Source of the DNA: Desulfosporosinus acidiphilus SJ4
GTDB lineage: Bacteria > Bacillota > Desulfitobacteriia > Desulfitobacteriales > Desulfitobacteriaceae
Length of the DNA stretch: 64,000 bases
Assembly: GCF_000255115.2 (NCBI RefSeq)
Contig: NC_018068.1
Location: forward strand, 4,621,977 to 4,685,976
Direction of reading: 5' to 3'
Of this stretch, positions 35,378-43,683 are shown in pieces (position 1 is the first letter of the stretch; the number at the start of each line of letters is the position of its first letter). Below the pieces are notes generated by a model. That model had not been told where the DNA came from. It saw nothing but the letters and a program-made list of their open reading frames with translations, and searched no databases. The translations under genes and the position numbers were made by a program.

Positions 35378-36061
35378 TTAATTTAGGTGGTATAGCAAGT
35401 AATTAGTCCCTCCATCGATCTTCAAATTCTTTGGCACTCTCAGCAACACTTCAGATTCACCAAAATTAGTGCTCAATGAGTTTCCCAAGGTCACCTGATT
35501 TTGTCCTTTGAATTGGCTCAAGGTGAAATTTGGCTTAAATAATTTAAACGTTAGGGTCTGATGACCCGGTTCGATTGATAATAATCCACCCGGGAAGGAA
35601 ACTTTAGGGGGCTGGAGGAGTTTCGTAAAGTCAGTATCTCCGACATAGTAAGGGGTACTATAGGTCAAAACATCAATTTTACTGTCATCAACATCTTTTT
35701 TTTCAACATACACTTGAATAGGTTGTGAGTTCGATACAAACCCAAGGGGCCTCTCTTGATCTATTTTAAAAGTCTGACGGCTGCTCAAATACAGCCCAGG
35801 TTGATCCATAAAATCATCTATTGATCTAATATTGGAGATAATCCCAGACACATTTCCCGCTTTATCGTTATTCTCTACTCGCAAAAAGCCATTATCGGGC
35901 AATATTGCTGCAATGCCAACAGATATAATCAGAACAAGAAGATAAACACCCGCTATAATTGCGCTTTTTCTCCAACTCATAAAGCTGTTAAGTAGAATTC
36001 CAAGTTTCGATGTCAATAAAATTATAATTGCAATAACCAATATGGAGACAATGATACTCAT
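35378..36061 (-). CDS. Membrane-anchored protein of the GntR-regulated ABC cluster
   Basis: This 227-residue protein is of a family I do not recognise. Two N-terminal hydrophobic segments (SIIVSILVIAIIILLTSKLG, AIIAGVYLLVLIISVGIAAI) are followed by an extracytoplasmic domain of about 170 residues, rich in beta-type sequence. The start is ATG 36059-36061 with GGAGGTAAG upstream, overlapping the permease stop by four bases (ATGA). As the last gene of the gntR-ATPase-permease operon, it probably acts with that transporter, like the accessory proteins of Ytr-type systems. Confidence 0.75.
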   Translation of the reverse strand: MSIIVSILVIAIIILLTSKLGILLNSFMSWRKSAIIAGVYLLVLIISVGIAAILPDNGFLRVENNDKAGNVSGIISNIRSIDDFMDQPGLYLSSRQTFKIDQERPLGFVSNSQPIQVYVEKKDVDDSKIDVLTYSTPYYVGDTDFTKLLQPPKVSFPGGLLSIEPGHQTLTFKLFKPNFTLSQFKGQNQVTLGNSLSTNFGESEVLLRVPKNLKIDGGTNYLLYHLN

Positions 36062-36789
36062 TTTCTTACCTCCATTCGATTGGAAAATAAACAACTTAGG
36101 AAAAGTAATACTATGGACGAGAAAACAATCTTTATCATAAATATCAAGGGCGACGTTTCTGTTGCAAAGAAATCAAACATTCGTTTTAAAGCTTGGGGAT
36201 TTACCCTTGCAAGCCCAAAGAGAGCTGAAGGGTAAAGTACTATAAAAAGCACATGAATTTGGACTAAAATTCCCAGCAGATAACCCATGGCTGCAATTAG
36301 AGTCATATAAAGACCTGTGGTGATAATCCCCAGCAAGATATCTGAAAAAACCGGGTAAAAACCCCGAATCGCTATCTGAGAGCGGTCAAAGTCGTAATAC
36401 ATAATGATTTTAAGCACAAAGCTCATTAAAGATGAGGATATGCTTCCGAAAATTACCGTAGTCAGCAATAGCCCCATATTGGACAAATTACTTGATAAAC
36501 GATTTGTTACGAGAGTAAAATCCATTGTTTTATTTTGAATTGACGTCAATCTTAACGCCATGAAAAAAATCCAGATAAACGTAAAGGTTATTATTACATC
36601 TGCAGAATAATATTTAACATTAACAGTCAAGGTTGAAGAACCGCTGGACATGCTCTGAATTCCGATTAAAGAAAATAATAAAGCCAAAACTTGGGTAACA
36701 ATCAGAGAAAAGACCCCGGATGCATTGGCTTTAAATTTGTAGACATACTGTCGTGAAATGACTGTTAATAAATTATTGTTTAAAGACAT
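36058..36789 (-). CDS. ABC-transporter permease-like membrane protein
   Basis: This 243-residue integral membrane protein has about six helices (VFSLIVTQVLALLFSLIG, VIITFTFIWIFFMALRL, ILLGIITTGLYMTLIAAMGYLLG and others). It fits the ABC-2-like permease of a GntR/YtrA-controlled transporter. ATG 36787-36789 has GGGGGGA close upstream; the in-frame TTG before it is unlikely. It overlaps the ATPase gene end by 17 bases and the accessory gene start by four, so all four genes are tightly coupled. Confidence 0.78.
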   Translation of the reverse strand: MSLNNNLLTVISRQYVYKFKANASGVFSLIVTQVLALLFSLIGIQSMSSGSSTLTVNVKYYSADVIITFTFIWIFFMALRLTSIQNKTMDFTLVTNRLSSNLSNMGLLLTTVIFGSISSSLMSFVLKIIMYYDFDRSQIAIRGFYPVFSDILLGIITTGLYMTLIAAMGYLLGILVQIHVLFIVLYPSALFGLARVNPQALKRMFDFFATETSPLIFMIKIVFSSIVLLFLSCLFSNRMEVRK

Positions 36790-37669
36790 GGTCAATCCCC
36801 CCTTTGGTATTGCCCGTTAAATATATGCATAGGTCTTCAAGGGGCACCGGCAGCAATTCAAGATCCTCCTGCTTAACAAACTCCTGAGAGGTTAAGCCTT
36901 GATTCTTTATCACTGCATACAGGCTTCCCTGGGCGAACTCCTCAGAATAAAGAATTTCCTTACCTTCAAGCCCCTCTATAACCCTTTGCTTCGGTCCTTT
37001 AAGACCAAGTGCATATTCCTTGAGATCAAGAACGGACTGATGAAGGCATCTAGTCCCTTCTCTAAGAAGAAGAATATCTTCTAAAATATCCTCTACTTCA
37101 CTCAGCAAATGACTGGATAGGATTATGGTACGAGGATATTCAAGGTAGTCCTTAAGCAGAGCTCGATAAAAGTCCTTTCTTACAGCGGAATCCATCCCGC
37201 TTGTCGGCTCATCAAAGATTGTCAGCGGGCAATGGGCCGCAAGGCCGATTATCATGTTAAACGTACTTTGATTACCCTTGGACAAGCTGCTATGCCGCTG
37301 TTTGGGGTTAAAAGAAAAATAATCAAATAATCTTTGAGCAAGTTTTTTATCCCAATTGTTATAGAATCGGGAAACTTCACTTAAAATATCCTTCAGCCTG
37401 AAGGCTGGTGGAAACATCATGTGGTTATCTATGAAGATAATGTTGGCTGAAACCTGAAGACTGTTAAAAGGATTCTGGAAAAAAACCTTAATCTCTCCCT
37501 GGGTGGGCTGCAAATAACCCGCTATAATTTTCAACAATGTTGTTTTTCCCGCTCCATTTCTGCCAATCAGACCGGTGAGTTTATTTTCTTCGATTTGGAA
37601 GGTCAAATGATCTAAGGCTAAAATTTTGCCGTAGGATTTAGTAAGATTCTCCCCCTGGATAACTGTCAT
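36773..37669 (-). CDS. ABC transporter ATP-binding protein
   Basis: This 298-residue ATPase has Walker A GRNGAGKTT and a Q-loop region. The signature is a variant, SLSKGNQST, in place of LSGGQ. Walker B is LTIFDEPTSGMD, and the switch His lies in ILSSHLLSEVEDI. A C-terminal extension of about 80 residues is typical of the YtrB/BcrA subgroup. Its start overlaps the GntR gene stop (AATGAC) with GGGGGATAAGG upstream. It pairs with the following permease. The substrate is unknown; related systems act in bacteriocin or cell-wall antibiotic resistance. Confidence 0.9.
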   Translation of the reverse strand: MTVIQGENLTKSYGKILALDHLTFQIEENKLTGLIGRNGAGKTTLLKIIAGYLQPTQGEIKVFFQNPFNSLQVSANIIFIDNHMMFPPAFRLKDILSEVSRFYNNWDKKLAQRLFDYFSFNPKQRHSSLSKGNQSTFNMIIGLAAHCPLTIFDEPTSGMDSAVRKDFYRALLKDYLEYPRTIILSSHLLSEVEDILEDILLLREGTRCLHQSVLDLKEYALGLKGPKQRVIEGLEGKEILYSEEFAQGSLYAVIKNQGLTSQEFVKQEDLELLPVPLEDLCIYLTGNTKGGIDHVFKQ

Positions 37670-38052
37670 TCCTTATCCCCCTCAATCTCTTCGCAAGCCT
37701 TCTCTATTAGATCCATCAATTCAGTCTTTTTGACATCTAATTGCTTCGCTTCAAGCACAAGCTCTTTAATCATCTGATTTAAAACCTGGCTTCTGCGTTT
37801 ATGAAGAATGAATTTTTTGGCATCGGACGATACAAAGAGCCCCAACCCCCTCTTCTTAAAGGCAATATTTTCATCCACCAGAATATTTAGCCCTTTAGCC
37901 GCAGTGGCAGGATTAATATTGAACATTTCTGCCAGTTGATATTGCGAATAGATACGTTCCTCTTCTTTAAGGTTAGCCCGCAATATTTCCGTTTCCAGCC
38001 ATTCGGATATTTGGATGTAGATTGGCTTCATGCTGTCGGAATTTAGGATCAC
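37666..38052 (-). CDS. GntR-family regulator, YtrA subfamily
   Basis: This is a 128-residue regulator with an N-terminal winged helix (PIYIQISEWLETEILRANLK, then YSQYQLAEMFNINPATAAKG). A short helical C-terminus follows, the YtrA subfamily size. The best start is GTG 38050-38052, with AGGAAGTGAG seven bases upstream. Upstream codons in the frame include the operator region and are not family sequence. It heads an overlapping operon with an ABC ATPase, permease and accessory protein. A sigma-A promoter embedded in a 52-bp palindrome just upstream indicates autorepression. Confidence 0.88.
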   Translation of the reverse strand: MILNSDSMKPIYIQISEWLETEILRANLKEEERIYSQYQLAEMFNINPATAAKGLNILVDENIAFKKRGLGLFVSSDAKKFILHKRRSQVLNQMIKELVLEAKQLDVKKTELMDLIEKACEEIEGDKE

Positions 38053-38070
38053 GTTCTCACTTCCTAAATA

Positions 38071-38122
38071 TATAGATGTTATATAGTACATTACTGATGT
38101 AATGCACTATATAACATCTATA
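38071..38122. promoter_or_regulatory. 52-bp palindromic operator of the GntR/ABC operon
   Basis: The arms TATAGATGTTATATAGT-CATTA and its complement are nearly perfect over 24 bp each with a short centre. It covers the -10 element and the transcription start region of the operon. It is most likely the YtrA-type repressor site, possibly two dimers. It would also form a strong RNA/DNA hairpin. Confidence 0.7.
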
Positions 38123-38134
38123 GTTCTTTGTCAA
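38106..38134 (-). promoter_or_regulatory. Promoter of the GntR/ABC operon
   Basis: The consensus -35 TTGACA (38129-38134) and TATAGT -10 (38106-38111) are separated by exactly 17 bp. The -10 lies within the palindrome. Confidence 0.8.
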
Positions 38135-38564
38135 CGATATGAGATACTCATTTTCTTTTGCTACTCTGAAAAACTAAACCGAACACAATAGGCCTCAAAG
38201 GAAGGTAGCTTCGCCCACAAGAGAGAACCCATTGCAGGGAGAGGCGGTAAAGCTCAAAAGGCTTGGTTGGGGAAAGTGCAGCCGTGGTCCCCTCTATCTT
38301 CAAAGAATACGTATCCGCTGAAGATAGTTCCCGCGCAAGCAAGTGAGCAAGTCTCGTAATGCTGGGTGAACGATGTGAGCGATGCTACCCGACTCGAAGG
38401 CATTGTCCTGTTTTCATCATCCGCTGGTGCTAAGCAGCGGCATGAGGTCCTGATAGTACAAAAAAAAGAGCCCCTAAAAGGCCCTCAGATATACTACAAG
38501 TATTGTCATAACTATCTTGTTTGCAAGGAAAATACGCAACTCGCTACCCTTACCATTGGCTAAA
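38135..38564. other. Unexplained intergenic block of different base composition
   Basis: It is more GC-rich than the flanking operator and carries a CTATCTTC/GAAGATAG hairpin around 38298-38333. Short open frames exist but have no ribosome-binding site. It may be a member of another dispersed repeat family or a decayed insertion. A terminator-like site lies at 38459-38486. Confidence 0.4.
38459..38486 (-). terminator. Probable terminator of the efflux operon
   Basis: On the minus strand GAGGGCC-TTTTA-GGGGCTC forms an imperfect stem followed by eight T residues. It lies about 80 bp after the second ABC exporter gene. Confidence 0.55.
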
Positions 38565-40433
38565 CTAGATTATACCCGCAGTCAGTCCCAAACTCTCATC
38601 ATAGCCCATTTGGCTGATGACCATTTTATAATAAACTCCTTTAGTTTCCATAAGTTCAGCGTGAGTTCCGCTTTCCAAGATCTTGCCCTCGCCGATGACC
38701 AATATTTTATCGGCATCGCGAATCGTTGAAAGACGATGGGCAATTAAAAAGCTCGTGCGATCCTTCATCAGAGTAAGCAAGGCCTGCTGAATTTCCTTTT
38801 CCGTTTTGGTATCAACACTGCTTGTGGCCTCATCCAAGATTAAGATTGGAGCATCGCAGAGGATGGCCCGGGCAATGGCCAGCAGTTGGCGCTGTCCCTG
38901 ACTAAGGTTATCCGTACTGGCTGTTACAAGCGTGTCATAGCCTTTAGGCAAGCGGGATATGAATTCATCCGCATGCGCCAGTCTTGCCGCTTCTTTGACT
39001 TCCTCATCCGAGGCACTCGGTCTGGAATAGCGAATATTATCGTAGATGGTACCGCTGAACAAACAAGTATCTTGCAGTACTACGGAGAAACAACTTCTTA
39101 GACTCTTCCTGGTTATTTCCGTAATATCTTTGTTGTCAATAAGAATTTTACCTTGATTCAATTCATAAAAGCGAGTCAGAAGATTGACGATGGTTGTTTT
39201 CCCAGCTCCCGTTTCACCGACTAAGGCAATGACTTCACCGGGACTGACCTTAAAATTTATTCCGGTTAATACCGGTGTGCCGGGATTGTAAAAGAATGAC
39301 ACATCGCGAAACTCTACATTTCCTTGGGGATTCACCAAGTCCTCAGTTCCTATTTTATCAGGAACTTCCTCCCGCTCATCCATGATTTCAAAGACTCGTT
39401 CTGCACCCGCCAATGCCGACTGGATGTTATTAAACATCCCGGCGATATTATTTAAAGGCTGGCCAAATTGTTTAGAATAGGTCAGAAAACTGACAACTAC
39501 GCCAATGCTTATGATTCCTTTGACTGACAGAATTCCTCCGGCACAGGCGATAAAGGTAAAACTAAGGTTATTAATAACATTCATAAACGGCATCATGAAA
39601 CCGGCCCAGATCTGAGCCTTCGTGGAATAATCACAAAGTTCCTGATTGAGATGGTCAAAATCAGCTAAAACATTTTGTTGGCGGTTGAAGGCTTTGACCA
39701 TTTTAAGTCCGATAATGTTCTCTTCAATCACGCCGTTTAATGCGCCCAATTTCTGCTGCTGTCCTAAAAAATACCTGCGGCTGTGACCGGCAATGGTCCT
39801 GGTTAATATGGTGAACAAAGGTATGGAAACCATGGCCACAAGGGTTAAAATCGGGCTCAGAACGAGCATCATGATAAAGGAACCGGTGATTGTGAATAGG
39901 CTCGCTATGAGCTGAGTCGTTGTTTGAGAAATCGTGCTGCTGATATTATCAACATCGTTGGTGATCCTGCTCATGGTATCTCCATGAGATCGAGTGTCAA
40001 AAAAATCCAGGGGGATTTTCTGAAGTTTGGCAAACAGCTCTGTTCTTATATATTTAACCAGTTTCTGAGTGACTTTAGCCATGAGCATGCCATTTGACGT
40101 ATCAATCAACCAGCCAACCAAGTAACAAGACACTAGCATCAGAAGTATTTTCAGCAACTGGGGCATATTTACCAGATTTGTTTTGGGATCGAAGGTATTG
40201 ATTGCCTTCCCTAACAAATAGGGTGTAAAAAGAGCCGCTGTGGCTGAGGTAATGGTTAAAGCAATCGCTAAAAAGAATGATTTGCGCCATACCATAAAAA
40301 TTCCAAAAAGCCGCTGCAGCGTTGCTTTTGTATTTTTAGGTTTTGCGGTGGGAGCAAAACGTCTGGGGCCTCCGCCGCCCATTCTCCCTAAATTAGGCAT
40401 ATTCTCATAACTCTTATTGATTTCTTTAGCCAT
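38565..40433 (-). CDS. ABC exporter half-transporter, catalytically competent subunit
   Basis: This is a 622-residue six-helix ABC exporter with a fused ATPase. A Gly/Pro-rich N-terminus (GRMGGGGPRRFAPTAKPKN) precedes the membrane domain. The ATPase has Walker A GETGAGKTT, a variant signature NLSQGQRQLL, and Walker B ILILDEATSSVD with the catalytic Glu intact. The partner encoded just upstream has Asp at that place and a canonical signature. This asymmetry is typical of heterodimeric exporters (BmrCD, LmrCD, TM287/288). ATG 40431-40433 is chosen (AAAGGG upstream); it overlaps the partner gene by eight bases. Confidence 0.92.
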   Translation of the reverse strand: MAKEINKSYENMPNLGRMGGGGPRRFAPTAKPKNTKATLQRLFGIFMVWRKSFFLAIALTITSATAALFTPYLLGKAINTFDPKTNLVNMPQLLKILLMLVSCYLVGWLIDTSNGMLMAKVTQKLVKYIRTELFAKLQKIPLDFFDTRSHGDTMSRITNDVDNISSTISQTTTQLIASLFTITGSFIMMLVLSPILTLVAMVSIPLFTILTRTIAGHSRRYFLGQQQKLGALNGVIEENIIGLKMVKAFNRQQNVLADFDHLNQELCDYSTKAQIWAGFMMPFMNVINNLSFTFIACAGGILSVKGIISIGVVVSFLTYSKQFGQPLNNIAGMFNNIQSALAGAERVFEIMDEREEVPDKIGTEDLVNPQGNVEFRDVSFFYNPGTPVLTGINFKVSPGEVIALVGETGAGKTTIVNLLTRFYELNQGKILIDNKDITEITRKSLRSCFSVVLQDTCLFSGTIYDNIRYSRPSASDEEVKEAARLAHADEFISRLPKGYDTLVTASTDNLSQGQRQLLAIARAILCDAPILILDEATSSVDTKTEKEIQQALLTLMKDRTSFLIAHRLSTIRDADKILVIGEGKILESGTHAELMETKGVYYKMVISQMGYDESLGLTAGII

Positions 40434-42162
40434 AAGCAATCCCTTTCAAGTCGCCGCCGATTTGTGAGTCAAAAATCCCTTGATACGTTATACAGGATTG
40501 GAGCAATTCCTGGTGACTTCCAAATCCAACATTAACTCCATTGTCAAGCACAAGGATTTTATCGGCAAACATTGCGGTTCCTATCCTTTGAGTGATCATA
40601 ATCACTGTTTTATGAGTATCGAACTGTTTAATCGCCTGCCGCACTTTCGCTTCAGTTACCGCATCCAACGCACTGGTACAATCATCTAAAATTAAAACCG
40701 GCGCATTTTTCACCAGAGCTCTAGCGATAGAAATACGCTGCTTCTGACCGCCAGAAAGGTTAACCCCACCCTGACCTAAATTACTGTCATATTGAGCCGG
40801 CATATTCCGAATGAATCCATCGGCCTGAGCTGCTTGGGCTGCTTTTACGATTTCTTCTTGAGAAGCCTGGGGATTTCCCCAGGCAATATTTTCAAATACA
40901 GTCCCAGAAAACAACATACTCTTTTGCGGGGCTAAAGCAATATTTTCCCGTAAGATATTACTGTCAAGAGTCTTAACATCCAGACCGTTAAAATAAATCG
41001 CACCTTCTAAGACATCGTAAAAGTGAAGACTAAGCCAGGCCAGGGTCGATTTTCCCGAACCGGTAGGTCCGATGACGGCTAAGGTTTCTCCTGAATGAAT
41101 CTTGAAGGAGAGATTTCGTAGGGTCGGCAAGCCGCTGCCGTTAGGATAGGCAAAGGTTACGTTTTTAAATTCAAGGTCTCCCGACGCATAGCTTAACTCT
41201 TGTTGGGAGCCTTTGAAGTCCTCTTCGCTGCTTAATACTTCGTTGATTCTTTCGGTGGATGCCTTTGTCCTGACAAATACATTGAAAATATTCGTGATCA
41301 TAATCAAAGACGCTAGAATCTGAGTCATGTAGTTGATAAAAGCGGCTATTTTTCCCACTTCGATATTGCTCTGGCGGAAGAGAATACTTCCGATGAAAAG
41401 AATTAATACAATTCCCAAATTAATAGTCAGTGACATCAGGGGAGAAAAATATGCAATAACAATTTGTGATGACACCGTTTTATCAGCCAGATCGGAATTA
41501 GCGCCATCAAACTTTTCTTCCTCATCCCCATACCGTCCGAAGGCCTTGACCAGGCGTACACCCATCAGGTATTCCTGAACAACGGAGTTTACTTTATCGA
41601 TGGCATATTGAACTTTCGCAAAACGCACGTAGCTTAGTTTCATACTAATGACAATGAACACTGCAACGATAATCACCACAAGAAAGAGGATTATGCTCAT
41701 CTGGCGGCTCAACATAACCGCCAGAATCATACTCCCTAAACAAGTGATGGGGGCTTTGAAAAAAATCCTCATCATTCCGTTGATAAACTGGGTCACCTGC
41801 GAAATATCATTGGTCATCCGGGTTATCAGGGAGCCGCTTTCAATTTTATCCGAACTTATCTCAGAAAAACCTATGATTTTAGCAAAGACATCGTAGCGTA
41901 AATCAGCCCCAAAACTTTGGGATACCTTGCTTGCCAAAACACTCCGAGTACCTGCGAAGCAGGCCCCGGCGGCAGTAATCCCCAACATCAGCAGCCCAAA
42001 CCTAATTACTGTCGCCACTTGCCCGTTTTTTACACCATCGTCGATAATGCGCGCCATAATCGTGGGCTGCATTAAATCACACAGAGCTTCAAAAAACACA
42101 CAGCTCACTGCCGTTAAAAATAATAAGCGATACTTTTTTATATAGCGTTTATAGATATCCAT
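40426..42162 (-). CDS. ABC exporter half-transporter, degenerate-site subunit
   Basis: This is a 578-residue fused membrane-ATPase protein. The six-helix domain is followed by an ATPase with Walker A GPTGSGKST, signature NLSGGQKQR and Walker B VLILDDCTSALD, in which the catalytic Glu is replaced by Asp. It should form one canonical and one degenerate site with the next gene product. The start ATG has AGGAGAG upstream. It follows the RND/membrane-fusion genes after a 200-bp gap that holds a hairpin and a repeat fragment, so co-transcription with them is uncertain. Confidence 0.92.
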   Translation of the reverse strand: MDIYKRYIKKYRLLFLTAVSCVFFEALCDLMQPTIMARIIDDGVKNGQVATVIRFGLLMLGITAAGACFAGTRSVLASKVSQSFGADLRYDVFAKIIGFSEISSDKIESGSLITRMTNDISQVTQFINGMMRIFFKAPITCLGSMILAVMLSRQMSIILFLVVIIVAVFIVISMKLSYVRFAKVQYAIDKVNSVVQEYLMGVRLVKAFGRYGDEEEKFDGANSDLADKTVSSQIVIAYFSPLMSLTINLGIVLILFIGSILFRQSNIEVGKIAAFINYMTQILASLIMITNIFNVFVRTKASTERINEVLSSEEDFKGSQQELSYASGDLEFKNVTFAYPNGSGLPTLRNLSFKIHSGETLAVIGPTGSGKSTLAWLSLHFYDVLEGAIYFNGLDVKTLDSNILRENIALAPQKSMLFSGTVFENIAWGNPQASQEEIVKAAQAAQADGFIRNMPAQYDSNLGQGGVNLSGGQKQRISIARALVKNAPVLILDDCTSALDAVTEAKVRQAIKQFDTHKTVIMITQRIGTAMFADKILVLDNGVNVGFGSHQELLQSCITYQGIFDSQIGGDLKGIAYG

Positions 42163-42221
42163 AGCTCTCCTGCTTCTCTAACTTTTTCAGCAAAAGCTGG
42201 ACACAAGGACTTCGCTGACAG

Positions 42222-42245
42222 TAGTCTCCAGTGGGGGGTAGCGCC
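42222..42245. repeat. Dispersed intergenic repeat, fragment D
   Basis: TAGTCTCCAGTGG-GG-GTA-CGC matches the 5' hairpin of copies A and B (15075 and 53805). The rest of the unit is absent. This is a weak but recognisable relation. Confidence 0.4.
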
Positions 42246-42280
42246 GAAACCGCCTATACCAAAAGGAAGACTTCATGGCA

Positions 42281-42331
42281 AAGTGGGATTCTGCCCTCAC
42301 GAAACGGCGTACGGGGGACACAATCCCACTT
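42281..42331. repeat. Long hairpin between the membrane-fusion and ABC exporter genes
   Basis: Perfect 10-bp arms AAGTGGGATT/AATCCCACTT enclose inner TGCCC/GGGGA pairing and a GAAACGGCG centre. There is no T-run on either strand. It is next to repeat fragment D. It may be a REP-type element or an RNA processing signal that sets different levels for the two halves of the efflux operon. Confidence 0.5.
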
Positions 42332-42361
42332 CTGAAAACGGGAGTCTTACGATTTGCAAAA

Positions 42362-43678
42362 TCACTTTTTAGTTGGGTTAGTTTTGTTCGTGTTAGAAGC
42401 ATCCGTCGAGTTCGTTGCGTTCGTTGTTTTAGCTGTATTCGACGTGTTATCTTTGGAGATTTTTACTTTCTCTCCGTTATTTAAGAAAATTTGACCCTCA
42501 GTGATTACATTTTCGCCTGGTTTTAAACCACTGACTATTTCGGACATTGTATCATTGGAGATCCCAACTTGTACCGGAATCTTGTCAACTGTGTTATTTA
42601 CAACGGCATAAATATATGAAACTCCATCCTCTATGGAAATTGCCTCGTTGGGTACCGTCAGGATATTATCCTTTTCTTGTGCCGGAAGAACCACAGTGGT
42701 ATACATTCCTGCTTTTAATTCATTATTAGTATTATCTATATTGACATCAACAACGTAGGAATTTGTTTTGTCGGCAGCAGGACTGATAATATTGATCGTC
42801 CCATTGACGGTTTTGTTATTCAGAGCACTGATTTTAACCGGTACTGTTTGACCCTTTTGGAGATGGGTGACCGTCGTATCCGGGACATTAATCTCAGCAA
42901 CCACGGTTTTAGTATCAATGACTGTAAAGGCTTGAGTCGCACTGGAGGCAATCTCTCCCACCTCAACATTACGAGTTGAAACGGTCCCGGTAATCGGTGA
43001 AGTAATCGTTGTGTTTTGAACCTGAACTTGTGCATAGTTTACGGCCGACTGTGCTTGCTTTACTTGGGCTGCCGCAGCTTGAACGGACTGAGGACCTGAT
43101 TGTTCTTTGAGCAGATTGAGGTTGGCGTTGGCCGAATTCAGAGCGACAGTTGCTTCATCAAGACTTTTCTTATCGTTGTTCAGGCTTTGCTGCGACAGTG
43201 CTCCGGCGTTATACAGCGTTTGGTCTTTACTATAAGTATCTTGAGCGTTATTATACGTTATTTGAGCATTTTGCTGAGTTTGTTCTGCTTGAAGCAATTG
43301 CTGCTGATAACCTGATCCCTGTGCTTTATCATAATTTACTTGGCTTCCTTCCAGATTTGCCTGCTGCTGCTGAAGCTGAGCCTGTAAGTCACTTGAGTCG
43401 AGTGTAAACAATACCTGACCCTGCTGCACCTCATCACCTACATTGGCTTGCACCGTTGCAACCTTTCCGGCAATTTTAGGGGAAATGGCGATCGTCTGAA
43501 ATGGTTTTAAGACGCTGGAATATTCAACATTTGTTATTATTGAACCTGTAGCAGCCTGTACAGCATGAACGTTGACGGCACTCTGTTGTTTGGGCGCCGC
43601 CGTCCCACAAGCGGTTAAAATGAATGACATACCAATACTCACAACTGAAATTGCCATACGCTTTTTAACAAATCTCAT
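42362..43678 (-). CDS. RND efflux membrane-fusion (HlyD/AcrA-type) lipoprotein
   Basis: This is a 438-residue adaptor. The lipoprotein signal (SVVSIGMSFILTACG, Cys near 24) is followed by a lipoyl-like half (IAGKVATVQANVGDEVQQGQVLFTLD). A Gln/Ala-rich coiled coil of about 100 residues, the second lipoyl half (TITSPITGTVSTRNVEVGEIAS) and a beta-barrel domain come next. The end is an Asn/Thr tail. It bridges the RND pump to the outside. ATG 43676-43678 or the preceding GTG may be the start; GGAGG is 10 or 7 bases away. It follows the pump gene by five bases. Confidence 0.92.
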   Translation of the reverse strand: MRFVKKRMAISVVSIGMSFILTACGTAAPKQQSAVNVHAVQAATGSIITNVEYSSVLKPFQTIAISPKIAGKVATVQANVGDEVQQGQVLFTLDSSDLQAQLQQQQANLEGSQVNYDKAQGSGYQQQLLQAEQTQQNAQITYNNAQDTYSKDQTLYNAGALSQQSLNNDKKSLDEATVALNSANANLNLLKEQSGPQSVQAAAAQVKQAQSAVNYAQVQVQNTTITSPITGTVSTRNVEVGEIASSATQAFTVIDTKTVVAEINVPDTTVTHLQKGQTVPVKISALNNKTVNGTINIISPAADKTNSYVVDVNIDNTNNELKAGMYTTVVLPAQEKDNILTVPNEAISIEDGVSYIYAVVNNTVDKIPVQVGISNDTMSEIVSGLKPGENVITEGQIFLNNGEKVKISKDNTSNTAKTTNATNSTDASNTNKTNPTKK

Positions 43679-43683
43679 CACTC

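Noticed and set aside
38148-38342. 64-codon minus-strand open frame in the block after the GntR promoter
   Set aside because: It has no ribosome-binding site and lies in sequence that looks like non-coding repeat. It is not supported as a gene.
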